64,000 nt of DNA, from assembly GCA_009731425.1 (NCBI GenBank), contig AP018794.1, forward strand, positions 3,592,501 to 3,656,500, written 5' to 3'. Of the stretch, positions 54,133-64,000 are shown piece after piece. This stretch comes from Lachnospiraceae bacterium KM106-2. Its GTDB lineage: Bacteria > Bacillota > Clostridia > Lachnospirales > Lachnospiraceae. Both the position numbers and the translations under genes were made by a program. Position 1 is the first letter of the stretch. Each line of letters starts with the position of its first letter. The notes under the pieces are model-generated. The model saw only the letters and a list, made by a program, of their open reading frames with translations, was not told the DNA's origin and searched no databases.

Positions 54133-54653
54133 TTTCTAAAACTTATGGTGAAGCTTTGTTTGACCTTGGTGTAGAAGAGAATACGCTCGATGTCATCCTC
54201 GAAGAAATTGAAGTTGTTAAAGAAGCATTTGAACAAAATGAGGATTTATCAAAATTTTTAAATCATCCGAAGATTACAAAGGAAGAAAAAGTTTCTGTCA
54301 TTGAAAATATTTTCAAAGGTAGAATTTCGGATTCTGTAGTAGGCTTCTTGGTGATTATTGTTGATAAAGGTAGATATAATGATATTGAGGCAATATTTGA
54401 TTATTTTATCGCTAAGGTAAGAGAGTATCACAATATTGGAGTTGCATTTATTACAAGTGCAGTTGAATTATCAGATCAACAAAAAGATCAAATTGAAAAG
54501 AAATTACTCGCAACAACAAAATATGTTCAGTTCGAAATGCATTATGCAGTGGATAAATCCATTCTTGGTGGATTAATCATCCGAATTGGAGATCGTGTTG
54601 TGGATAGTTCTATTAGAAATCAGCTGAGAACAATGGCGAAAGCCTTAGCTTAA
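54120..54653 (+). CDS. atpH: ATP synthase subunit delta
   Basis: This 177-residue F1 subunit joins the stator to the alpha3beta3 head. The N-terminal helical bundle begins VSKTYGEALFDLGVEE and the C-terminal domain has HYAVDKSILGGLIIRIGDRVVDSSIRNQL, the family signature. The gene overlaps atpF and precedes atpA by 36 bp. Confidence 0.95.
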   Translation: MAKLVSKTYGEALFDLGVEENTLDVILEEIEVVKEAFEQNEDLSKFLNHPKITKEEKVSVIENIFKGRISDSVVGFLVIIVDKGRYNDIEAIFDYFIAKVREYHNIGVAFITSAVELSDQQKDQIEKKLLATTKYVQFEMHYAVDKSILGGLIIRIGDRVVDSSIRNQLRTMAKALA

Positions 54654-54665
54654 GATAACTTATAA

Positions 54666-56201
<1,536 letters not shown>

Positions 56202-56215
56202 AGAGGTGTGATGAT

Positions 56216-57088
56216 ATGGCCTCAATGAGAGATATTAAAAGACGTAAAGAGAGTATTCAGAGTACTGGTCAAATCACAAAGGCGATGAAGCTGGTATCTA
56301 CTGTTAAACTTCAAAAGTCTAAATCTCGAGCAGAGCAGTCAAAACCTTATTTTGACCATATGTATCATACCGTTAATTCCATGCTGAAAAAGGCTGGAGA
56401 TATATCACATCCTTACCTTCAACCAGGTGAGTCCACGAAGAAAGCAGTTATTGTTATAACTTCTAATCGTGGTCTTGCCGGTGGATATAACTCAAATGTA
56501 ATTAAGTTAATTACAGATGGCGAGTTAAATAAGGACGAGATTGAACTTTACACGGTAGGTCGTAAGGGCCGCGATACGTTGGTTCGAAGAGGATATGAAG
56601 TAAAGAAGGATTATTCTGAAGTGATCAATAATCCTTTATATAGCGACGCAGCCACAATTGGAACAGATGTCTTAGAGTCATTTGCAAATGGTGAAGTCGG
56701 CGAAATATATTTGGCTTATACAGTATTTAAAAATACAGTAAGCCAAGAAGCAACATTAATTAAATTACTTCCTGTTGATCAGAATTCTTCTGACGAGGAA
56801 GAGGCTCCACAAAATTCCATTGATGCATTGACATTAATGAATTTTGAGCCAGAAGCGGAAGAAGCATTAAATATGATTATTCCTAAGTATCTTAAGAGTC
56901 TTATCTACGGCGCACTTGTTGAATCTTTAGCGAGTGAAAATGGTGCCCGTATGCAGGCAATGGATTCTGCAACGAATAACGCAGAGGAAATGATCAATCA
57001 TTTATCCTTAAGTTATAACCGTGCTCGTCAGGCATCCATTACACAAGAACTTACAGAAATTGTTGCTGGTGCTTCAGCAATTGAGTAA
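56216..57088 (+). CDS. atpG: ATP synthase subunit gamma
   Basis: This 290-residue central-shaft subunit has the N-terminal helix MRDIKRRKESIQSTGQITKAMKLVS and the C-terminal helix ENGARMQAMDSATNNAEEMI, both typical of AtpG. The middle domain has VIVITSNRGLAGGYN. It rotates with epsilon and the c ring to drive ATP synthesis or hydrolysis. Confidence 0.97.
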   Translation: MASMRDIKRRKESIQSTGQITKAMKLVSTVKLQKSKSRAEQSKPYFDHMYHTVNSMLKKAGDISHPYLQPGESTKKAVIVITSNRGLAGGYNSNVIKLITDGELNKDEIELYTVGRKGRDTLVRRGYEVKKDYSEVINNPLYSDAATIGTDVLESFANGEVGEIYLAYTVFKNTVSQEATLIKLLPVDQNSSDEEEAPQNSIDALTLMNFEPEAEEALNMIIPKYLKSLIYGALVESLASENGARMQAMDSATNNAEEMINHLSLSYNRARQASITQELTEIVAGASAIE

Positions 57089-57113
57089 TATACGAAATAA
57101 AAAATAAGAATAG

Positions 57114-58526
<1,413 letters not shown>

Positions 58527-58546
58527 AGTGAGGGGGATTCGATAAG

Positions 58547-58960
58547 ATGGCAGATAATTTATTTCAATTAAAAATAATATCTCCAGATCGTATTTTTTAC
58601 GATGGAGAAGTTGCTATGGTTGAAGTTAGAACGACAGAAGGAGATATGGGTATCTTAAAAGATCATATTCCTTTAACTGCCATTGTGGCTCCTGGAGTTT
58701 TAAGAATTCATGAAGAAGAAGGCATCAAAGAAGCTGCTCTTCATGATGGTTTCATTGAAGTTTTACAAGATCGTATGACAATTTTAGCAGAATCAATCGA
58801 GTGGCCAGAAGAAATCGACACCAATCGTGCAGAAGAAGCTAAGATCCGTGCGGAGAGAAGACTTCAAGGAAATGAAGGAGAGATCAACGAGTATCGTGCA
58901 GAAATGGCACTTCGCCGTTCTTTAACTCGTCTATCTTTAGCTGAAAAGTATAGTAAATAA
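58547..58960 (+). CDS. atpC: ATP synthase subunit epsilon
   Basis: This 137-residue F1 subunit has an N-terminal beta barrel (FQLKIISPDRIFYDGEVAMVEVRTTEGDMGIL) and a C-terminal helical hairpin (about 90-137) that can lock rotation and inhibit ATP hydrolysis. It completes the operon; a strong terminator follows within ten bases. Confidence 0.96.
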   Translation: MADNLFQLKIISPDRIFYDGEVAMVEVRTTEGDMGILKDHIPLTAIVAPGVLRIHEEEGIKEAALHDGFIEVLQDRMTILAESIEWPEEIDTNRAEEAKIRAERRLQGNEGEINEYRAEMALRRSLTRLSLAEKYSK

Positions 58961-59000
58961 ATAAAAGAGGACTCATCAATTGGTGAGTCCTCTTTTATTA
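58961..59000 (+). terminator. Terminator of the ATP synthase operon
   Basis: AATAAAAGAGGACTCA and TGAGTCCTCTTTTATT form a 16-bp stem around an 8-nt loop that can pair further. It lies directly after atpC and is nearly symmetrical. Confidence 0.92.
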
Positions 59001-59020
59001 TTAATTAGACTCTTTGCTCT

Positions 59021-59048
59021 TTCTTAATAAAATACTATCTGCTATAAT
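59021..59048 (+). promoter_or_regulatory. Extended -10 promoter of the sortase-like gene
   Basis: TGCTATAAT is an extended -10; TTCTTA lies 16 bp upstream as a weak -35. The leader to the ATG at 59084 is about 30 nt. Confidence 0.55.
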
Positions 59049-59083
59049 GAGATAGAAAAATGGACTTAAGAGAGGTGTGTAGG

Positions 59084-59806
59084 ATGCACTATCGTTTGGA
59101 TCGAAAGTATATGATAAGACTAATTCGAATTTTGGTTGCTTTTATCTGTTTTGTTATGATTTTGGTAATCTTTGATGAGAGTGATTCTTCTATGATCGGA
59201 TTAGAAAAGAATAAAGAGCGAGCATTAGTGAAAAAGAAAGTGAAGAAGAAACAATCGTTTAAGGTATTGGAACAAAACCCTGACGTTATTGGAATGATAC
59301 ATATTCCGGGAAGTGAAGTCTATCCCGTCTTATTAGGAAGCGATAATTATTATTATCTAACACATAATGAAAAAAAGGAAAAGACATCTGCAGGATCTAT
59401 TAGCGCAGATTGTGCGTACCAGGATACTAATATCCGACAACAATTTTTACGTCATACTATTATATATGGACATAATATGAAAGATGGATCTATGTTTCAT
59501 CAATTAGTATCATATAAGAAGAAAAAATATTTTAAAAAGCACCCTTATATAGAATTTGACAATTTAGTAATGAAGGGAAAGTGGAGAGTATTTTCGGTCT
59601 ATGTGATTGATGGAAATGAGGAGAGTATTATGAGGAAATTTGATAATGATTCGGAGTTTGCAGAATACTTAACTCGAATCAAAAACCGCTCGAAATATGC
59701 AGTGGATATCCAATTGAATCAAGATTCGAAAATACTTACCCTTTGTACCAGTAGTGAAGAGTCTGACAATGCAAAAACAATAATACATGCTGTTTTAGTG
59801 AAGTAA
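59084..59806 (+). CDS. Class B sortase-like protein without catalytic Cys and Arg
   Basis: This 240-residue protein has an N-terminal anchor helix (10-30) and a class B sortase domain: GMIHIPGSEVYPVLLG, GSISADCAYQ, and IIYGHNMKDGSMFHQL with His130. The usual active site TLSTC...R reads TLCTSS with K at the Arg position: Ser223 replaces the catalytic Cys, Cys221 stands two residues earlier and Lys231 replaces Arg. It is probably inactive as a transpeptidase, or uses a shifted Cys. I prefer the ATG at 59084, after GAGGTG. No LPXTG-type substrate is seen nearby. Confidence 0.85.
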   Translation: MHYRLDRKYMIRLIRILVAFICFVMILVIFDESDSSMIGLEKNKERALVKKKVKKKQSFKVLEQNPDVIGMIHIPGSEVYPVLLGSDNYYYLTHNEKKEKTSAGSISADCAYQDTNIRQQFLRHTIIYGHNMKDGSMFHQLVSYKKKKYFKKHPYIEFDNLVMKGKWRVFSVYVIDGNEESIMRKFDNDSEFAEYLTRIKNRSKYAVDIQLNQDSKILTLCTSSEESDNAKTIIHAVLVK

Positions 59807-59875
59807 TTGAATAAATACGCCTTTCATGGAAAGAATATAGAAAATATATTTTGGATCTTTTATGGAGGGAGTATA

Positions 59876-60631
59876 ATGAGAAAGTTTAAAATAGTTGCCT
59901 ACATAGTAGGAGTATTATGGTTAGTAGTTATAGTTCAATTTGTAGTTAACCTTAGTTTTCAGGATGAAAATAAAATGGCAGAAGCATTTGCCAGATCGGA
60001 TGCACAAGCGGTAAAGGGAAGTGTTCGATTGGTTGGTACGTATCAGGATCGTTTCTTAACTGAGCAGGATAGAAAAGATATGATAGCCTATATTATAAGA
60101 GAAATGGGTATTAATAGTGATTTTTCAATGACAAGAAAAGAGGGCGAAAAGACCGTCACATATAGTACCTCACTTTCGAATGATCAGGCATCCATTGATT
60201 TAGAGTCTATTCATTTAGCAGATGATCAGAAAAAGACAGCTGGTAAGGAATATCTATATGTGGATTTTTCACTAGATAAGAAGGTTGGTAAGATCCTTAA
60301 TTATAAGGACCAGTTAGAAAATGTTTTTGATAAGATGGATTTTACTTCTGTTCAGACAAGTGTAAAAATGGAAGGTGCTTATGAAGGAAACTTATCTACT
60401 GCAAAGAAAGAAAAGATTGTAGCAGATGCGCTTGATTATATGCAAGGAGAGACGGTTACTAAGAAAATGAATGGTGGTATTTCTACTGTTTATGCCTATA
60501 CGCCATGTATTACTGACAAAGTACAGGTTGAGCAAAAAGACATTAATATGAATTTAATCTTTAATTATAACGAAGAGAACGATAAAACGTATTTTTATAT
60601 GGCATCTCCGATATTAAATGAGGATTATTAG
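59876..60631 (+). CDS. YwmB-like membrane-anchored protein
   Basis: This 251-residue protein has one N-terminal helix (about 8-28) and an external part with two similar halves. Each half has a strand GSVRLVGTYQDRFLTEQDRKDMIAYI or VKMEGAYEGNLSTAKKEKIVADAL followed by a helix, the TBP-like fold reported for YwmB. In Bacillus ywmB lies after the atp operon near murA and spoIID, and the position here is similar. GGAGGGA precedes the ATG at 59876. Its biochemical role is unknown; a link to wall synthesis or sporulation is possible. Confidence 0.75.
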   Translation: MRKFKIVAYIVGVLWLVVIVQFVVNLSFQDENKMAEAFARSDAQAVKGSVRLVGTYQDRFLTEQDRKDMIAYIIREMGINSDFSMTRKEGEKTVTYSTSLSNDQASIDLESIHLADDQKKTAGKEYLYVDFSLDKKVGKILNYKDQLENVFDKMDFTSVQTSVKMEGAYEGNLSTAKKEKIVADALDYMQGETVTKKMNGGISTVYAYTPCITDKVQVEQKDINMNLIFNYNEENDKTYFYMASPILNEDY

Positions 60632-60641
60632 AACAATTAAG

Positions 60642-60684
60642 AAAAAAGCAGCACGTTTTGTAATAACTACGCGCTGCTTTTTTT
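60642..60684. terminator. Terminator between convergent genes
   Basis: AAAAAAGCAGC and GCTGCTTTTTT form the stem, extended by CG pairs with a one-base mismatch, around a 14-nt loop, with T or A runs on both sides. It serves the ywmB-like gene and the leftward gene. Confidence 0.8.
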
Positions 60685-60690
60685 ATACTA

Positions 60691-61167
60691 TTAGTAACGA
60701 TTACGTCTCCGCCTTCTTCTAAAATAATCACGTCTCCGATGAATCATTTCGTTGAAGAGCATAACGGATATTAGATCTTTTAGCCAATTTGGGCGTCCAT
60801 CTGCATAATAGTCTGGAAGTGGTTCTGGTGGACGACAGTTCATACCGTTGCAGTAACGGTATGGAAGTGGTTGAACTAATGGATTGAAAGATACCTCCTC
60901 TGCTTGAAGCTTTGGATTTGCAGCATCAAGTGCTTTTACTTTTTCATAAATTAGATTTGCAATAGAATCTAGGCACGTACGATCAGGTACTTCGTCGAAC
61001 ATACAACTGCCTTCATATTCTAGTTGATCACATTGATCCTCAACTTCGGCTAGAATAGCCTTTGCCATAGCGGGATAAATACTTTTCATATAATAGACAT
61101 CTTTATCGATGTGGTCGCTATTGTCATATTGGGACATGTCAATATCGAAATTATTGTTTTGTTCCAT
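60691..61167 (-). CDS. Arg-rich, Cys-containing protein with sporulation-type promoter
   Basis: This 158-residue soluble protein starts with an acidic, Asn/Asp-rich stretch. The middle has six Cys (DQCDQLEYEGSCMFDEVPDRTC and YRYCNGMNCRPPEP), and the very basic end has nine Arg in RRRDYFRRRRRRNRY. There is no signal peptide. Its promoter on the minus strand, CAC-N16-CATATATTA, matches sigmaK (AC-N16-CATAnnnTA). Small Cys-rich proteins with basic tails are common among spore-coat components, so I propose a coat or core-wall protein. I recognise no named family. Confidence 0.72.
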   Translation of the reverse strand: MEQNNNFDIDMSQYDNSDHIDKDVYYMKSIYPAMAKAILAEVEDQCDQLEYEGSCMFDEVPDRTCLDSIANLIYEKVKALDAANPKLQAEEVSFNPLVQPLPYRYCNGMNCRPPEPLPDYYADGRPNWLKDLISVMLFNEMIHRRRDYFRRRRRRNRY

Positions 61168-61198
61168 ATGAGACTCCTTAAAATACTATGTTACTATA

Positions 61199-61226
61199 TA
61201 ATATATGAGGAAGGGGAAAAGGAGTG
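61199..61226 (-). promoter_or_regulatory. sigmaK-like promoter of the Arg-rich protein
   Basis: On the minus strand AC is followed after exactly 16 bp by CATATATTA, a full match to the sigmaK consensus. It lies about 32 bp before the ATG and ribosome binding site (AAGGAG). Confidence 0.65.
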
Positions 61227-61314
61227 CCAGACGTTAAATAAAAACTTGAACTTTATTGGAAAAATCAGTACAATTAACTATTATGGTATAGAGAAATATA
61301 AATTGGAGTAAAAC

Positions 61315-62511
61315 ATGGATAATAATATATATGAAGCTGTGAAAGAACAGTTAACAATAGATTTAGTAGAAGGAATTATCAGTAATTCTAGTAATAAAGA
61401 AGCTTGTCAAAAGATGAAGATTCGACCAGTTCAGATTAAAGGGGAAATTCTTTTTCAATTATCGTCTTTTTGTGGACAGAAGGTTCTTCATCAAAATTAT
61501 ACAAAAGAGGAGTTCTTAGAGAAACTTCCCGAACTCATCGAAGGTGAGATCACATTTCGTCAGATCGAGATTAAATCGAAGACTGCATTAGTTGTAATCC
61601 TAATTAGTAAAAAAGGAAAGGCAACTATTAAGAAGAAAACGGTAAAACAGCCAATTGCACAAAAAGAGCTGAGTCATAATAGAAGTAAGAAATATATTTT
61701 AGAACAGGGAATACCGGTGCCGTTCTTAGTTGATCTTGGGATCATGACGAAAGAAGGAACTGTTGTGAAAGCGAAGTATGATAAATACCGACAGATTAAC
61801 CGTTTCCTAGAGTTTATTGAGGATGTTCTGCCAAGTCTTCCAAAGGATCGTAGAATTACAATTCTCGATTTTGGTTGTGGAAAGTCCTATCTTACCTTTG
61901 CGATGTACTACTATTTAAAGGAACTAAAACAATATAATCTTCAGATTATCGGATTAGATTTAAAGGAAGATGTTATTAAAACTTGTAATGAATTGTGTGA
62001 ACGTTATGGTTATGATGAGATGCACTTTTTACAAGGAGATATTGCATCTTATAATGAAGTTGATCAGGTGGATATGGTAGTTACTCTTCATGCCTGTGAT
62101 ACAGCAACTGATCATGCGTTATTTAAGGCGATTAAATGGGGGGCAAGTGTAATTCTTTCCGTTCCATGTTGTCAGCACGAAGTGAATAAGCAGATGCAGA
62201 ATACCCCTTTAGATACTTTATTTAAATATGGGATTATTAAAGAGAGAAGTGCAGCCTTATTTACAGATGCACTAAGAGGCAACTTACTAGAACAGTGGGG
62301 ATATAAGACTCAGATGCTTGAGTTTATTGATATTGAGCATACGCCAAAGAATATTCTGATCCGTGCGATTAAAAGTAAAGATGCGAAGAAGATTGAATAT
62401 AAGAGTAAAGTTCAAAAGCAGAGTCTTGGTTATCAGGAGTGCTTAGAATTCTTTGGAATCGAACCAACATTACATGTGTTATTAGAACAATACAAACAAG
62501 AATTAGAATAG
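61315..62511 (+). CDS. Class I SAM-dependent methyltransferase, probable RNA type
   Basis: This 398-residue protein has an N-terminal 130-residue part without a known motif and a central methyltransferase domain (about 170-330). The SAM site is ILDFGCGKSYLTFAMYYYLK, with GLDLK after strand 2, LQGDI, and VVTLHACDTATDHALF as motif IV. SVPCCQHE is the family's usual Cys-Cys pair. It fits the Methyltransf_32-type group, whose better known members act on RNA. The C-terminal 60 residues form a separate helical tail. GGAG lies before the ATG. The substrate is unknown. Confidence 0.85.
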   Translation: MDNNIYEAVKEQLTIDLVEGIISNSSNKEACQKMKIRPVQIKGEILFQLSSFCGQKVLHQNYTKEEFLEKLPELIEGEITFRQIEIKSKTALVVILISKKGKATIKKKTVKQPIAQKELSHNRSKKYILEQGIPVPFLVDLGIMTKEGTVVKAKYDKYRQINRFLEFIEDVLPSLPKDRRITILDFGCGKSYLTFAMYYYLKELKQYNLQIIGLDLKEDVIKTCNELCERYGYDEMHFLQGDIASYNEVDQVDMVVTLHACDTATDHALFKAIKWGASVILSVPCCQHEVNKQMQNTPLDTLFKYGIIKERSAALFTDALRGNLLEQWGYKTQMLEFIDIEHTPKNILIRAIKSKDAKKIEYKSKVQKQSLGYQECLEFFGIEPTLHVLLEQYKQELE

Positions 62512-62526
62512 ATGGAAGTGATGAGA

Positions 62527-64000
62527 ATGAAGTATGTTTATAGAGCGCTGATTTTGTTTGGTATCTTTTTATGCTCCGTATTTTTCTTTGGACGAGAAGT
62601 GACCAAGCAGACAGTTGGAAATAGAAAGACAGTTGAAATGGCGGATGCAACACATCCATTAGTAGAGATTAAGACTTCACAAGAGACGATCAATCTCATG
62701 CATGGTTATACAGGAAATCTTTCTGCTTCTAATTTTAGAGATAGTATTGTTCCGGTAAATAGCAGCAAAGAATTTACGATTGTTGTAAAAGAGAATACTT
62801 CGGAAGTTAAGAAGATTATTTATACGATCAGTGAAGTGAAAAGTGGATCCGTTGTTGAAACAGGTTCCGTTAGTGCATTAGATCAGTCAAAAAATCAGAA
62901 ATCTACTAAGGTTAAGATTAAAGCGGAGTTACAACAAGGTCGAGAATACAGTCTTGCAATTACGACGGTAACAAGCACAAGTAAGAAAATTCACTTTTTT
63001 ACAAGATTGAAAAGAATCGAAGATTTAAATCTAAAGGGTCAATTAGAATTTATTAAGAAGTTTCATGAGGCAACCTTTGATAAAGAGAAATTTAAAGGTT
63101 ATGTTTCTTATTTAGAGGCGACACCTTCGAATGATACAAGCTCATTAGCTAAGGTAACAATCAGTTCTCCATCTGACTTAATTAGTTGGGCAGATTATAA
63201 AGTTAAGATTAAGTCTTCAGTAGTTCCAACAGTGAAAGAGATCAATTCAGAAATAATCTCTGTCGAGTTAGCCTATACAGCAGAAATTAATAAGAAGGAT
63301 TATGAAGTAAATGAGTTCTATCGTATCAGATATTCTTCCTCTAGAATATATCTGTTAAGTTATCAGCGTACGGTAGAAAGTCGTTTCTCTCTTGCAGATG
63401 TAGACTTTAAAGAGAAAGAGATCAATCTTGGTATGACGAGTGAAAATCCAGATGTAACAGTTTCAGATAACGGAGAAAGAATGAGTTTTGTAGCTGACGG
63501 TTCTCTGTGGTATTACAATATGAAAGATAATAAAGCATATAGTGTATTTTCTTTTATGGATAGTGATCAAGATTATGAGAGAGAAGGATATGATCAGCAT
63601 AACATCCGTATTTTGAACGTACGTGATAATGGTGAAGTGAACTTCCTTGTTTATGGATATATGAATCGTGGCGACTATGAAGGAAAGCTAGGTATTATCT
63701 TATATCGTTTCTATGAGAAAGAAGATCGTATCGAAGAGATGCTCTTTATTCCAGTAACTCAGAATTATGAAGCGTTAGAGAGCACCTTAGATAAGTTCAG
63801 CTATCTAAGTGGTCAGGATATTTACTATTTTTCAATGAATAATGTGATTTATGCATATAATATTATTACAAAAGCAAAGCAGGAGATTGCATCTAATATC
63901 GCTAAGAATAGTTTTGTGTTATCGGATACGGGACATTTTATTGCATGGCAGGATTCTAATCAGATTAAGAATTCAACAGCAATCACTATGTTAAACTTAG
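62527..64000 (+). CDS. Membrane-anchored surface protein, cut by the window end
   Basis: At least 491 residues are visible and the frame stays open to the window edge. It has an N-terminal membrane helix (about 5-25) and a long external part. The first 300 residues are beta-rich with many Ser, Thr and Lys (KEFTIVVKENTSEVKKIIYTISEVKSG). From about 300 the pattern of WYYNMKDNKAYSVF, IILYRFYEKEDRI and DIYYFSMNNVIYAYN suggests repeated blades of a beta propeller. I choose the ATG at 62527 after GGAAGTGATGAG; ATGs at 62512 and 62521 are possible. It follows the methyltransferase gene by 15 bp. The family is unknown to me. Confidence 0.75.
   Translation, partial: MKYVYRALILFGIFLCSVFFFGREVTKQTVGNRKTVEMADATHPLVEIKTSQETINLMHGYTGNLSASNFRDSIVPVNSSKEFTIVVKENTSEVKKIIYTISEVKSGSVVETGSVSALDQSKNQKSTKVKIKAELQQGREYSLAITTVTSTSKKIHFFTRLKRIEDLNLKGQLEFIKKFHEATFDKEKFKGYVSYLEATPSNDTSSLAKVTISSPSDLISWADYKVKIKSSVVPTVKEINSEIISVELAYTAEINKKDYEVNEFYRIRYSSSRIYLLSYQRTVESRFSLADVDFKEKEINLGMTSENPDVTVSDNGERMSFVADGSLWYYNMKDNKAYSVFSFMDSDQDYEREGYDQHNIRILNVRDNGEVNFLVYGYMNRGDYEGKLGIILYRFYEKEDRIEEMLFIPVTQNYEALESTLDKFSYLSGQDIYYFSMNNVIYAYNIITKAKQEIASNIAKNSFVLSDTGHFIAWQDSNQIKNSTAITMLNL

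Overview
The window is low-GC chromosomal DNA from a strictly anaerobic, spore-forming clostridial bacterium, most likely a member of the Lachnospiraceae or a close relative. The main evidence is a 23S rRNA of clostridial type, a trimeric bifurcating-type [FeFe] hydrogenase with a sensory-type [FeFe] hydrogenase cassette beside it, a reverse-type rubrerythrin next to a PerR-like regulator, a Bce-type resistance system, and an F-type ATP synthase whose c subunit carries the Na+ ligand set. A CwlD-like cortex amidase behind a sigmaE-like promoter points to sporulation. Species cannot be named from this alone.

Layout. 1-3140: 3' part of a 23S rRNA, then tRNA-Asn, tRNA-Glu and tRNA-Cys and a terminator; no 5S rRNA follows the 23S. 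3551-10840: a plant-oligosaccharide module with a CE4-type deacetylase, AraC regulator, sugar ABC importer (lipoprotein plus two permeases, no ATPase) and a GH3 glycosidase. 10929-13865: a large PAS-GGDEF-GGDEF-EAL protein. 13976-22560: a BceRS two-component system separated from its BceAB transporter by a nucleoid-associated protein and ClpB; a palindrome ahead of bceA matches the BceR operator. 22590-28081: a DEAD-box helicase behind an attenuator-like leader, two tandem paralogous membrane proteins, an LCP ligase and an SGNH hydrolase. 28155-29202: rubrerythrin and PerR.

29318-37871: two divergent operons. The leftward one encodes a bifurcating-type NADH/ferredoxin [FeFe] hydrogenase (HydA, HydB, HydC) plus a [2Fe-2S] protein and a small GHKL ATPase. 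The rightward one has DRTGG-like, anti-sigma-type ATPase, sensory-type [FeFe] hydrogenase-like, DRTGG-like and PHP proteins, and I read it as a hydrogen or redox sensing module that controls the first. 37916-42475: glycerol kinase, a PadR-regulated membrane protein and AsnRS.

42482-45201: the least explained part. Seven consecutive leftward genes encode small beta-rich proteins of about 100-195 residues without signal peptides; at least two, and probably five, are paralogous and one is DNRLRE-like. The two promoters I find for them share ATATCAC-N16/17-CATATAAT, which resembles the mother-cell sigmaE/sigmaK consensus. I propose an undescribed spore-surface or mother-cell structure. The Arg/Cys-rich protein at 60691-61167 has a similar promoter, and cwlD at 48068 has a textbook sigmaE promoter.

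45314-46194: QueT under a preQ1-I riboswitch, then a probable structured noncoding RNA of about 245 nt with its own promoter and terminator. 46280-50899: GH18 and CwlD cell-wall enzymes, then Sua5, arginine phosphatase and RpiB. 51669-58960: the complete ATP synthase operon. 59084-64000: a sortase-B-like protein lacking the catalytic Cys and Arg, a YwmB-like protein, the spore-protein candidate, a methyltransferase and a membrane protein cut by the window end.
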